From assembly GCA_032191485.1 (NCBI GenBank), contig JAVDOI010000016.1, positions 7,660,270 through 7,724,269 on the forward strand: a stretch of DNA of 64,000 nucleotides. Reading direction: 5' to 3'. The stretch is from Leptoclinus maculatus. Taxonomy: Eukaryota > Chordata > Actinopteri > Perciformes > Stichaeidae. Of this stretch, positions 38,851 through 52,161 are shown one piece after another; within the stretch, counting starts at the first letter, position 1; every line of letters begins with the position of its first letter. The notes under the pieces are model-generated. The model saw only the letters and a program-made list of their open reading frames with translations. It was not told the DNA's origin and did not search any database. A program made the translations under genes and the position numbers.

Positions 38851-41800
38851 CCGCTTCAAATGTAAAATATAATGGTCCGTGTACGTTTTGATAGTCTGTT
38901 TTATCCTTTAAACTCAAAATACCAAACTCAAATAACCAGCCGATTTAGTTTTTTGTAAATCCTTCTTTTGTTTTTTTCCTTTTGAAGAGAGACGCAAAGC
39001 AAGACAGGTAACCCGGAAGCACGGGTATGTCAAAATAAAAGCCAAGGCAATATGAACGTATGCAAGAAATACAGTCTATTATGCAAGCATCAGGATAACA
39101 TTAGAAGAAAAATAAATGAATGAATATAAAAAATAAACCTGGGAGTATGTTAGCAACAGTAGTTGACGATGCAGTTTAATATTCATTTATCCATGCACAC
39201 TCCATGGTGGATTGTTTAATCAGTCATTTTTGTGTGTGCAGAGTATTTTTCCACTGTATTTTGTGGTTGCTTTAGCAGATGGCAGTATACGTGTATTTAC
39301 ACCATATATTTAGTTTTTATGTAATTTCGGAACCAAACCTACTTGGAAGAGTGAGCATGTGTTGATCATGAGGCAATAAATAATGGCAATTGAAAAATAA
39401 AGTGACCTTTGTTTTATTCTTATTGAACACATAATTTACCTACCTCATTGATTTATTTGTCACACTTCAATCTGAAAGTGAATGGTTTAACAGAAGAGGT
39501 CAAAGGGCCAAGATGAGAAGATGATATGTTGGTCAAATGCTGCGGTCCAACTAAAATCACTTCACTTGTATTGCCATTGAGATACAGAAGGTTTGAAAAA
39601 CAAAGATGAATTGGTTCTCTTTTCTTCTTTGCTACCATGTTATCTGTCTTGTGACCCTTCAGATTGATCTCTGGAGCTGTAGGCGGATACAGACTGTCAG
39701 ACTAGAATTCGGCAACAAACTTACAGCTCTTTAGCGTATTGGACAAACCAGCATGGCACTGTCTCGTAAAATTAAGTTCCCATCCAATAACACTTTAAAA
39801 CAGTTTGAAACTGTGACTGTAATCTGAGAGAAGAAACATGTCCCTCGAAATGTAATTAAGATTGCAGTTTAGTGATACTGGAATGTAATTTTACAGGAGA
39901 TGAATGGCGGGTTATCTCCAGTGAAAGAGAGATCATCCTCTTGAAATACAATATTAGTTTCCTCTTTCGTTGTGTATCTGATTAATTTGCCCGTCGTGAA
40001 AGAACAAAGGTCACATTTAGCTTGAGTACACTGTTTTGGCCTTTATAGGGGTTTAAATGATCAGATGCCCTTACAGGTAGTAGCAGGTGCTTGTGATTCT
40101 ATTTAGGCAGTGTGCCACGTCTCCTTTGATTAAAAAGTCAACAAAGTAAAATCGAAATATTACAATTTTGAATCTAGGTTTACCCATGTTTCTTTATTTG
40201 TAAAAGTACATTCCAAGAAATCTCAGTAAAAATACTATAGAGACAACAATCTTTCACCCACTTGTTTTCCTTTGCACTTGTCACTTCTGTTGGGGCATGA
40301 GTCTTTAGACGCCGAAGAGAGGAAAGCTACAACCAAATAATTATAGAGCACTATGGGTGTCTCCAACCATAATATCCTTCTTCTCTTCTCTTTTTCCCCC
40401 TAAGATGTAAGATTGCTCGACAGAGCAGTTGGGTGTAACACCACTCACTCTTTAACACCTCAGTGGAGTGGAATTTGATGTGGTACTTAGTTTCAAGAGT
40501 CAGTAAAGTAATAAAGGAGAAGCTAAGACTTTGTTGGTGTAATGCATGCACAGCAAACACATTATGATAAGAGTAACTACAAATATTGACCATATCGGAT
40601 GTAATTGATCTTGTTTTGAACAATCCATTCATGAATAACACTGCAGTTGAGCAGTTTCACAGGTTTTACTTTTAGCAGATAGTCTACCCACCACAAAACC
40701 ATGACCATTTATCCCCCCAAAAAAATACAAAGCAGATTTGCTTCATTTTTTCAGAATCAGTCCTACAACCAGACAGTCAGTCAGAGGTTTGTTTGTTATA
40801 ACAACCAGACAACTCAGTCACAAGAATAAATAAATGATGTAGTCTGATGATGAGTTTATTTGGAAGATTTATAACATACAGGATTTTGAATCTGAGACAC
40901 TGATAACCCAAACATACTGTATGGAAATAAAACAGTGCAAGATAAAAAAAAAAAGATCAATATTTCTAAAGTAAATATAGGGCAAGTCATGGTCAAATAA
41001 TAAACCGTTCAAAAACATTGATTAAACTTAGCTAACAACGTTTCAATCAGGAGAGACTTGTTTTATAATTTAACAATGATTTATTATACATGCATCAAAT
41101 ATGAAAAGTGCAAAGTCTTTGGCGATTGGACTCCATCCTGAAGTACTATCACCGAGGGTAGGGATACTGAGGTCCAACAGGCCTAATCCCCCCTGGAGTC
41201 CAGACACTGGTGGTGGTGGTGGTGGTGAAAGGAGTTGCTGCAATCTGATGATGAATCAGGAGCCTGACTGTGATGCTGACTGGAGGTGACTGGGGTGGAG
41301 GAGGGTCGCATCTGCTTAGCTGAAATGACAACTGACAGCAGCAGAGAGGAGAACACTATTTAAAGTTTGACAGCAACGATATGATTGGCTTCAGGAACCG
41401 GTGTGCAGAATCTGGTGGGTTACTTAAAAGTGCACGCCCCCAATCAGCTGATAATTACAAGGAGAGGAAAGACAGAGATTATGAGTGAGTGTCTTCCTGA
41501 CTGAACTTGCGCTTGAGCTACATATAAACAATATACATAGAACTCACACAGATTACAGCGGTTTACAATATAAAACAATATTAGCAAAACAACTACAGCA
41601 AGAACAAAAAAAGAACCATCAACTAAAAGCCGTAGGTTCCTCACAGCCCCTAAAACAAAAAACTATCCTCAATTAAACTTTCATCAACAAAATAAAGTTT
41701 TATAAGACCACGCCCCGAACATATCTCATTTCCTCCAAAAACAGTATTTAAGCACAACTGACCCATTGACTTCCTCTTGATCTGCTGTGTAGCCTAGTTC

Positions 41801-42119
41801 ATACACATCACTGATGAACTGGGGATTATACAAAGTTACAATCGTACTTTATGATGCACTTGTAGCTTCATTCGTGTGTGTTGCCTGTATAAAGGAAAAA
41901 CACGTCCCTCTGTGGGTGCGTCATCGCAACTGGCAAAGACAAATATGATTGGTTTATATCAATATTATGAATTATTAACATTTTGAAAATATGCAAATCA
42001 AACATGAAAATAAAATCTCCACCCTTTCTGCTGAACCCAAAATATCCCGGTGTAAAAAAACATGTTATATATATATATAATTTTAAATTATTATTATTAA
42101 ATTCTTTTTTAATGCAGTT

Positions 42120-42905
42120 AAACAACAGGCCTAAAGAAAAAGCAGTGAGTGCTGTAACACCCTCAGGGCCCACACTTCCCGCACCATTGCTCCTTGTTGG
42201 AGACAGTAACTCTTCTCTTGTTGTGGTCTGTAACTCCTGAGGGAAGCATCTGGCTCTTTGGCTGCTAAATGCTCCACTGTGTTCACCAGCTTGTCGCTAA
42301 CTGTGCCTGTCTGTCTGTCTGTTTGGAACTGGGCCGGTAGCATAGGGTAGGTTTGTCAGAGCTGTCTGATGGGCGACGTTGCTTGGGACAAGGCCATAAT
42401 TTCTAATGGAGAGAAGGGGCTGTGCTCTCCTGGGCGGAGGTTTTCAAAGTTCATCCAAATTTAAATTTGACCAGATATATGTTGACCCCCAAACACACAT
42501 TCAATGGCATTCCATTATGACGGCGAAGACTTGGAGGTCATGTTGCTGTGGGCTATGTAAACGCTTGCTAGCTAGGGAATTGCTAGCTCCTTCGCTAATG
42601 TGTATAAATAAGCAACCTGCACTTTCTCCAACAACTTTCATGACATTGTGCCTAGTAGCAGTTATTAGTTTATGTTTTCACCTACCTTTTCTTCTAGCCA
42701 GTCTTGTCTGGCCATGCTTGGTAGTTGTAAGGACTATTAAATGGAACAGATATGAACGTTGCTTGACTGAGTTCCAAGAGTTATACAACTCTGCTTTGCA
42801 ATCTTACCAGGACATGGGTAAAAATTCTTCAGCATGGCAGATAATAAAGAGGAGGATTGTTTACATATTCCACATTCATTCCGGGTGTATCGTAGTTAGC
42901 TGAAA
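42120..42905 (+). mobile_element. Repeat-derived block with a 165-codon open frame
   Basis: The left part (GCTAAATGCTCCACTGTGTTC, then CTGTCTGTCTGTCTG) and the TAGC-rich middle (CTTGCTAGCTAGGGAATTGC) resemble abundant fish repeats. The open frame 42406-42903 starts at an ATG, has a hydrophobic stretch (about 79-109) and Cys/Trp-rich parts, but matches no family I know. I infer that it is a chance frame within transposon DNA. Confidence 0.4.
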
Positions 42906-43085
42906 TAGACACAAAAATCTCTCATTCCCTTATGAAGCCTTTAAAAACTCCAGGCCTGCTGAAGCATTTTCAAAACCCCTTTCTTCTTTAATGTGGAGTT
43001 AATGCCATACTGAGTAAAGTGTGTGTTTTTTGAGTCTTTGAATAGTGTCGCTTTGCTTATATTGTAAGTTTATTCTTGTGTACAG

Positions 43086-43480
43086 GCATCTAATAGTACA
43101 ATGCACAATATTAAAGTGTCATGAACGTGTAAAGGGTCTCATGTCGGGGTAAGTGCTCTCGTCTCTGACGTCCTGAGATGGAAAAAACAAGATGTTTGAT
43201 GTTCACACCCATGTCTGTTACTGACACTGATGGCATAGTGGCTGTTGGAATAGTAATCATGAGATCATCGTCTGCTGTGAAAAAAAAGCGCTACTTTAGA
43301 AATCCTTTCTTTTTAATCCGACTTTCATTAGGTTTAGTGGTTTGATGATAAACTGCATTGTTCCTTGAATACAACACTTTTTTCCCCTCTCTCACAGAGC
43401 CAAACGCTGTCACCACCAAATCTCTGAGGTTAACCATCCTGAACAGGCAGATGAACAGGCGCAGACAGCAGCCCCGATGA
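43086..43480 (+). other. Possible unassigned transcript: two splice-bounded blocks
   Basis: Block 1 (43086-43148) is bounded by a TTCTTGTGTACAG acceptor and a CGGG|GTAAGT donor. Block 2 (43398-43480) follows a long pyrimidine tract ending CTCTCACAG and reads an Arg-rich tail (KSLRLTILNRQMNRRRQQPR) to a TGA at 43478-43480. Frame is not kept from block 1 into that tail without a stop, so if the blocks are joined the transcript is non-coding or uses another upstream exon. I do not recognise the peptide. Confidence 0.25.
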
Positions 43481-44689
43481 CTTTTTCAGATCAATTCCTT
43501 ATTGTGATGGAAAGCTAGCACTGTTGGGTTTCGTACCGCCTCTGACAATCATCTGTCAGTAGTGAGCGAGATTGGTTTCGTGTGTCCTCTCACATTGAGT
43601 GCAGCGGGCTGGCAGATATAACCGGCGCAGTTTAAACATCATTACAGATAACAATAGACACGAGTGAACCAGCAGACAACTTCCTTCTGTCATCCACAAT
43701 GGACAAAGGATGATAAAAACAATTCTTTTATTTTCTAGAATTTGAACAGCTCATGAGAGATGAAAGAAGTGCCTCTGCGTGTTCCTATTAGTTTTTATCA
43801 CCCTCTAAATATTAAGGGCTACATGCTTGGCCTTGCTAGTGTCTGTCACAGTAGCCCCGGAGGCCTGACCAGCAGGATAAACACTAGGCTCTCATTTCCA
43901 ATTCTGGACAGCTCTCTAATCTCAACCGGGCCTCGTATTTACTGCCACTCGTAACCAATGAATATAAATGGGAAATGACCGCATTGTGATTTTGGCGTTC
44001 TCTGCTCAGCCATGGAGAATATGCACAAGACCTATAATCTATGGCCTCCAGTTGAGGTTGGACACATAGTGACATAGTTTATTGGTGACAATGTTATGAG
44101 GGATAAGCAGCAGTGAAACCAAATCCATACAAATATAGGGGTTTAAATCTGAACAGAGGCAATCTGTTTTGGCAAAATATTGGTTCTGCTGAGGATCCCC
44201 GGTTCCTCCAGTGTATATGTTGCAAGTGTCCATACTAAACCCCAAATTGCTCGTGAATGAGCATTGGATTAGATCCTGATGAGCAGTTTGGCACCATGTA
44301 TGGCAGGCTCTGCCATCAGTTTATGGCATGTAGTGTAAATCACTTTGACACCACCAGTGTATTTCATAAAATACGCAGCAACTTTAAACTTGTACATTTG
44401 GATGAACAATATCTCAGTGCGCTCATTGTTTGTACATATACAACATTGTGTGAAATACATGAGACATTCTCTGTAATTGTAACTTTGGAAGGAAATACAC
44501 TCAAAAAAACGATTCTTGGCCCTCATAAACATTAAATAATATTTTTAAATAAAATGTAACTGAAATGTATGAAATCAAAAGTGTATTCATTCAAACACTT
44601 AAACATTACGTAAATATGCTGTAGTATAACCTGAATGTAATCAAATCAAGTAAACTTTACTTGACTGAATCATAAACTGACGCTCTGCG

Positions 44690-45350
44690 TAAGGAAACGT
44701 CACTTCACCGACGTGACACGTGACCTCTGAGCCGTGGACTTGGCATTTGAATCAGGTTTTGACTGACCGAGCAGGACCAAGTTATAAGGTAAGTCCAATC
44801 ATTTGCCATCTTAAGTAATATGTTATTTTAGAAGTATTTGTTTTACGAAGACGGATATGGTTCTTTTGGCAATTATATTTGAGAGGTTGGTGAATTTAGA
44901 ATGGCCTGCTATGTGATTTAGCACGAGCTAGCGGCTTTGGCGCCGGTTAGCATCGTTGCGCTGATTGTGAAATATGTCTGGCTTCGTCGCGACGTTGCTT
45001 CCAAAGCAGACCTATGGTAGAGAACACTCTGCATGCCAAGCTGCTGCCGCGTTCGTCAATAGCTAACTTCCACCATGTGGCTATGTGGCTAGTCTCACCA
45101 TGGTTCGCTAGCACTTGCTATCTGGCTCAGCACTAGCTAGAAACAGTTTTTACGTGCTGACTCGCTTGACAGCGTGAAAGGTAACAACACTGGTTGTAGT
45201 GCACTGCGGGGATTGTCGCAACCCGCGTCTGATACAAGGCGTCGTTTCACGATGCCCGAGGCGGAACGCCCTTCTGCTACTAATGGTTAGGCTACCGCCG
45301 GTTATGCTAATGCCGCTCAGGCTAGCTAAACTGCGTCACTCTTACGTCAC
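44690..45350. promoter_or_regulatory. CpG-rich stretch with CRE/E-box-like motifs
   Basis: CpG density rises clearly above the flanks. It holds AACGTCAC, GACGTGAC, CACGTGAC and TTACGTCAC motifs (CREB/USF-type sites) and a donor-like AAG|GTAAGT near 44790. Together these look like a promoter plus non-coding first exon. However, the TAGC-rich content and the inverted repeat just downstream make a mobile-element origin equally likely. Confidence 0.3.
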
Positions 45351-45370
45351 ACTTTCACACTGCTTCAAGA

Positions 45371-45528
45371 AGAACTGCTTCACATCTGTGTTGCATGGAG
45401 TCAACCAACTTCTGGCACCTGTGAACAGAGGAATTGTGGAATGTAGTCCAATCGTCGTGGGCTGGAATACCTGTTCACAGGTGCCAGAAGTTGGTTGACT
45501 CCATGCAACACAGATGTGAAGCAGTTCT
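45371..45528. repeat. Perfect 58-bp inverted repeat with a 42-nt loop
   Basis: Arm 45371-45428 (starts AGAACTGCTTCACATC) is the exact reverse complement of arm 45471-45528. The right arm and its continuation (to about 45.8 kb) resemble an abundant fish DNA-transposon sequence, so the left arm is probably an inverted copy of part of it. Transcription would give a long perfect duplex RNA. Confidence 0.92.
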
Positions 45529-45940
45529 CAGAAACAGTGGTTATACAACTAAGTACAGTATTTGTTCAGTGATTTGCAGGAAAGCTAGATCTTAAAGCAT
45601 TTTTCAGTTTGTAAAGACAAATGCAGACACATTCCTTTTTCTTCACTTTCTGTGAAGTAATACATTTCAGAAATTTTTCTTGATGTTTTGATTTGGAATA
45701 GACTGTGCAGTGTTCCCAATGCATTGGCGTGTATGGGAATACAAGCTATTATAAGGATTTTGGGCTTTACTCTCTTTTTTTTAAACACTGCTATTATTTT
45801 AAACACAACTGTACATAGTAACATGTTTTTTTTTTATGTATTAGATGAGAGTGTGGAGAATGGAAACATTTGAAATGTTTAGAACAAATTTGACAGAACA
45901 TTGGTTTTATTAATAAAAATTATATTGTGTATTCAAAACA

Positions 45941-46175
45941 CATTGGGTTTACTAGTATTATTACATACATTTTACGCGTTTCATTTATGTTTGACTAGCA
46001 AATATACATTACATTAAGTTTATTAGTATTATTACATACATTTTATGTGTTTCATTTATGTTTGACTAGCAAATATAAATTACATTAAGTTTATTAGTAT
46101 TATTACATACATTTTATGTGTTTCATTTATGTTTGACTAGCAAATATACATTACATTCAATTTATTAGTATTATT
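45941..46175. repeat. 71-bp tandem repeat, about 3.3 copies
   Basis: TTACATACATTTTA recurs at 45961, 46032 and 46103, spacing exactly 71 bp, with a partial copy before and after. Units differ at a few positions (TTTACGCG against TTTATGTG; ATATACAT against ATATAAAT). AT-rich and non-coding. Confidence 0.92.
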
Positions 46176-47741
46176 TATGTTAAAACTATGTAATCCAAAT
46201 GGATGGAAATGTTATATGCAATTAAATTACATACATCTTAATCATTAGGCCTAAATATTTCTGTGAGTGTAGGTAGGAGGAGGATATTGCCTTTTAAAGA
46301 ACAAATGTCCTGCTTTTAATGTTTGATTATGTCTGTCGATTGCGATTTCAAAGACTTCTTTTTTTTTTACACTTTTATTTGACCTATATCAAGTTATTTT
46401 TGTATACTACTGTAGGTAAAAATACATTAGGTAGGAGTAGGTCAACACATGAACTCTGGTTATATTTATTTGATCAAATAACTGTGTGTGAAAGAAAAGG
46501 GTACGTCTACAGTGTCTGAATGAGAAATTAGCTCTATATCATTATTTTAACTCTGTTATGTCCGTGACGTTTTGTTAGTATCTTATTTTTCACACTGCAG
46601 CTTTTGTAGCCCTTAAGCCGTGGGCTTTGCTAGGGCCAAAATATGCTGAAATGCTGATGTAAAGCCATTTGACATGTGTTTCATTCAGCCGTTTTACAGC
46701 CTGCTAGATCTGTCGAGAGGGACATTTTAACTGAGCTTGTACCACAACCTGCAGAGAGCGAAAGCAAAAGCTCCTCTGTCTCTTCCTCATTTTTCTATCA
46801 CTCTCTCCTACTCTCATCTCTGCTAAATGTTATTGTAAGGGAAATAATGGAAATACAAAAGGGTAATCAAAAAATACAGACATGTGGGCTAAAAGCACCT
46901 TGAGGATTACAATTAGAAGATATCTTTCTTGTTATTAAAAAATAAAGTGCTGGGATATAACAGCTCCAAAGCCCAGCAAAACACAAACGTTGCCACATAC
47001 TTTGCATTTGAATATAGGCTCTTCTCTTTGATCATTTCTATTAAAGAAAACAACATAATTGTAGGAAGATTGAAACTTTTGTTGCATATTCAGGATCCCA
47101 TCCTAATTGGCTCAGCAAGATTCTATGTTGTTTGCTACCGGTTTTAGTATTTTATAGACGGAACTTGTATGAAAAACAACCATTAAACCCTCATTGAATT
47201 GTATGACCGCCTGGATGCTGCCTGCATATACATTTCTGTAATTTAGGGTGTATTTAGGGTGTTTTTGAGATCATGAACCCAAACATGATCAGTACCCACT
47301 GAAAAACAACCTTTTTTTGTTTTCAGCACACTCAGTGTGTCAACACTTAGCCACTTCTGGCATGAACCGTTCTCCACAGTCCACACAAATTGCACCGCAT
47401 GAATTTTCCCCTCTGTCCTGTGGTGGGCCACCATCCAATCTGCCATATTAAACGGGGATCTAGAAAGCAGCTGACTAAGAAGCAAAATAATGGTGTGTGA
47501 CCACCCAGTGCTTTCGCGGGCCAGCCAATTGTTTGTTTTTGTGGTTCTGCTTTGTCATCAACAGCATGGCTTTCCTAATCTCTGCCACAAAGGCAACAAT
47601 AAACTGTGGAAGGCCCGAGGCTCGTAACGTGCGTGGCCACAGCTAGCGGGAGGTTTTGGGGGCTATTTCGCCAACAGCCAGTGCTGTGGAGCGTTTAGTC
47701 TAGCATGAGACAGCAAAGGGTGAGCACCCGAGTTTTCACAC

Positions 47742-47810
47742 AATAAAGGTGCGGAAGGGGACCGAGCACTCCGGGGAGACCACCGACCCACGGGAGGGAA
47801 GCATACCACC
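47742..47810 (+). promoter_or_regulatory. bfsp1: bfsp1 core promoter and 5' leader (putative)
   Basis: A TATA-like CAATAAAGG lies at 47741-47749, about 65 bp before the ATG, leaving room for a leader of roughly 40 nt. The start codon sits in a good Kozak context (TACCACCATGT). A CTGACTAAG motif near 47471 could be a half Maf/AP-1 site, of interest because lens genes use Maf factors, but one half-site is weak evidence. Confidence 0.3.
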
Positions 47811-50800
47811 ATGTACAAGACCAGCTACCTGCACGAGGTGCGCAAGGAAAAGTATGAGCGTTCAGATGTCTTTGATGAGGAACCTGCGGACTTTGAATCC
47901 TCTGCCGGCATCTCGGCCATCCAGGGCTGGGAGAGCCTTCAGGAGCTCAATAGCCGCTTTGACCGGTACATCAACAGGGCACGAGTCCTGGAGCAGCGCA
48001 ATGCCGTGTTCCGCAAGCAGCTGGAGACGCTGCAGAGGATGGAAGAGGCCAGCGGCCTAGAGGAGGCCTTCACAGAGCAGACTGATGTCAACAGGCAGCG
48101 CATCCGAGAGCTGTCCTCTGACCATGCCAAACTGGAGCGAGAGCTGAAAGATGCTTGCCGCATGCTGGATGAATTCACCAGCAAGTAAGAGAGTTGGGCT
48201 GGTCTTGTCTTCTTCAGAGAAGGAGTGATTAGACATCTATAGAAATGTTCCCAGAAGTGACGCAGAACCTTAATCCTAAAGAAGTGAAGATGCTGGTTCT
48301 AAAAAAATCAGATCATTTATGCTTCTCAGCAAATCAGCATGGGAACTGTAAATTAATAGATGGAATGGATGCAATCTTCAAAGTTAAATTTGAAGTCAAT
48401 TTACAGCCTTATCAGCAGATAATCGTACAACTTGCTGAAAAAATGTCTTTATTCTGAAAACTGTAACATGTTTGGTCATCATAAAACAAGAAACTAAATA
48501 AATAATTAATTGAAATAATGGTAAAATTAAGGGTTAGTTCACCCAAATTACTGAAAAACAATCAAACAAAGCAAAAAACACATTTCCCCACTCACCACTA
48601 GACTATCCATGCCTTTAAGTATAATTGAGGTACATGGAGTCTAATTTTTAAAACTCATAACGATAAGGTTGCAGTTTTAAACACTTAGCTAACATTGTGA
48701 TTTGAAACAAAACTACTTGGTTAGATTTAGTTAAAGATGGTTTGGATTCAAATAAGTTTAGTTTCACAAGGGACACAAATAGCTGCCTTCTGGGTGAAAG
48801 TCCCATGTTTATTTGACTCATCCATTCACCCCAGCCTGCTATCTAGACTTTGATTAGAAACGGATTTGCGAAAATTAACAAAAACAAACGTACATCGGGA
48901 ACAAATAAGCTTCCTTCAAAATGTAATTGACAATGCAGTTTTGTTTTGTGGTAATGTCATTTTTAGGAGACATGTCCACAGAACACACTGTCAATAGTTT
49001 TGATAGGGACTTTCTGTTAGTTGCTCTGGTGAAAACTGTTAACAATGAAGCTGAACTACCACATTTTTAATGCTGTGAGCAGCGAAAAATGAAATTCCAT
49101 TCACGTCATATTGATGTGGTGAAAGGAATCTCTGGGGTAGACATCTTAAAACTTGGGCAATAATATAATATCTGCAAGGATACCATTTGATAGAGGGTGA
49201 ATGTGTTTTTTTGTTATTTAGATGAACCAATCTTTTAATTCCAACTACCTACAGAAATGGTGTAATCAGATGTCTGTAGGCAGCAAAGCATCACTACATT
49301 ATTAATGAAGTTGATTATTGACCAACTGTGATTGCGCTGACACATTATTGACACAGATGTTTATCTGTCCTGTCTTACTACAAGCACACCACAGATCATG
49401 CAATGGTACCTTCTCCTGCTTTTATATTAGACTAACACATAATCCAGATGTTTTATGTTCCAGATATAGAAATGAATGTGATTGTCAAGAACAGCTCCGG
49501 GGCACACTGGAACAATTGAACAAGGTACTGTATGGATCAAATAAAATGTGTTTACACAATCATACAAACTAACACGAGTAGCATTTTAGTTGTACTGCAT
49601 CCGAATTCTCCAACATTTAAACATGGAAAAAGCTGTGCATGTGAAACAAGAGCCAGTATACATTATGTACAAATGATGGTACTTTAAAAAAAATAATGAG
49701 TAAAGCAAATGAGATTTTTTCTATACTAGGTTTGTTAAATCTTTAGATATATTGAGAGATGAAGATACAGAGATTTAACACAATTGGAGAGCTTTACTGA
49801 TTTTACATGGCCAGCGCTTTGTAAGACGGCAGTTTTAGGAGTCACTTCAGTGTTCCTTGGCTCTTGATGAACTAAATACAATTCACACTGAACCTTTCAC
49901 AGTTTGGTTCCTATTGTTGTTTGTTATTCTCTCCTCCTGCAGGAGGCTGACAATTCCCTGCTGAGAAACCTGGAATACCAGATCCAATCACAATTCCTGC
50001 AGGACGACATCAACTCCACCAAAGACAGACACAAGAAGGTCAGTGGCGCTAATGCTAAATGATCAAAAGGAAACTACTGTGCAACTCCTTGGCCTAAAAA
50101 AAAAACCTACAATACAGATGTTGAAGACGAAGCCAATAAGATCTCAATGAGACCCCATCATTGCCATGTTCAAAAGAATAGTTTTGATAGCATTAACAAA
50201 AATAACTCGCTGTAAATGTCTACCTTATAATAAAACCTCCTTCAAACGAGAAATCCAAGTAGAAATACTTCCTTAAGAGTTATCAGACATGTAGCTATGG
50301 ATTATCATGGGCCTCTCCTTAGGATTTTATATACTTTCATGGCACTTATATGGTATTTTCTGTTTTTCTTTCATAACTGCGTATGTATTTCCATTGGACA
50401 GTATGTGTTTTCATTCATAAAAGCCCAACAGAGAAACCCTACATCTCAGAAATTATGTTTCTATTCGTTGTATATTCATTTTGGAATTTGGCATACGTTT
50501 TGAAGGAAACATGATTGCTGCCAGGGTAGTCCTGCTATTGGTTAGGCAACAACAACCACCGTGGTTACATTTAATTAAAGCAAAATGCTGTGAGTTGTAT
50601 TGCAAAAGGGGCTGGAAAACAGATGAAATTGGTTGCCTGTCAATGTTTTGATACATTCACTAAGAAAATTTTGCAAATTGCTAGATACATTCATCAAAAC
50701 GAAATTCAGGTGGCATTACGGTTCTCTCAAAACACATTTTCAGTTGAAAATAATTAGCATGTAAATGACATTTCAGCAAGATGGAGCTGCACAGAGACAG

Positions 50801-52081
50801 TATTGCAAATAATCTTTGTCTGTAAATGCTATAATTATGTATTAGTCTGTTGATGATAAGCTTATGTACAGTAAACAATCTACACATTTAATGGTTAGCA
50901 TAAATAAATATGTTACAGAAATCAATGGTTTTGTCAGTGGCCAAGGGGAGAGTGTTTATCAGTATACACGCTTTAATAGTTCCTATTCATTGTTCATAGC
51001 AGTTTATATTGCTGACATATTGCTCTTTAAAGGGCAACCGCAGCTTGAAATTGTGTCCATATTGTTCTTTTTGACAGCATCTTTGATCTCTGGGTGGTCT
51101 ATTTGATATGGATGTATTGGATAACTCACAGTGAGTCGAGAAAATGAATCCACATCAAAGGATATTTGTTCAAAATAGTACTCTAGACCACAGTGTGTGT
51201 GTTTACCTTTCTGTTGCTTTTGAACACTCCTGGCCTCAGGCCACGACTCCTCAAATGACAAGGTGTTAAGATGTACCTGGGGCTTTAGCAACAACATACC
51301 TTCTGTGAGGTGAGTGAGGAAAGGATTACAGAGACAATGTAACACTTCTTCACACTTATTGAAACATGGCAGGAAATACAGAAAATCTGAAATATTACCA
51401 TCGTCAGTGGCTTGAAGGTGCAACACAGCGGCCACAGACATGCTGAGACAAATTTAAGCTGTTATGCGTCAGGCATACTTTCATAGACTTTCTTGCCAAA
51501 GCAATTTATCCCTTTTTTATTTTCACCCATCACTATACTTTTGATGATGAATTAAATCTGGACTCTGCAATATTGAGATAGCATATCAAAGGGCACTGCT
51601 GTCACTATATTATGTGGGAGAGAATAGGGAGTCGTCTCACATGAATCCTGAGCTTTGAAGTATCCGTCTGGAGAGAGGAAATATGTCTCTTCTTTATTAC
51701 TGAGTCCGAGATCACGCTTGTCGAAATTAATTTTTATGAGGAACTCCCTTTGCTGTAAGGAAATTATAGCACCAATTATAAATATATTTCAGCTAAGTGA
51801 AAGCCTTTTATTGGATATTTTATTTCTCTCACCCAAGAGCAAAGTAAATATGCAAGAGGTTTTCGAGCAGAGGTAATAAATTGGTTGAACTTTGCAAAAT
51901 GATAGAGCTTAGGGATGCTCTTCCTTTTGCTATTTCATGTTTTCCTTTTGTATCATCTTTCTTTACAGAACCTTGCAGAGATCCAGACCTATGTAAACAT
52001 TTTACAGCAGATCAACCAGACACTCCCCCTTGCTCCCAATGTGTCAGCGGGCATCTCAGAGGTGAGGTCATTAATGTTGTC

Positions 52082-52161
<80 letters not shown>

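Larger units (their letters stand above)
38851..47640. other. Intergenic region between prokr1 and bfsp1
   Basis: 8.8 kb with no assignable protein gene. It contains repeat-derived blocks near 40.84-41.87 kb (with a GGT run at 41209-41227) and 42.13-42.90 kb (TAGC-rich, with a 165-codon open frame at 42406-42903), a possible unassigned two-exon transcript at 43.09-43.48 kb, a CpG-rich stretch at 44.69-45.35 kb, a 58-bp inverted repeat, and a 71-bp tandem repeat. The arrangement suggests several nested mobile elements. Confidence 0.6.
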
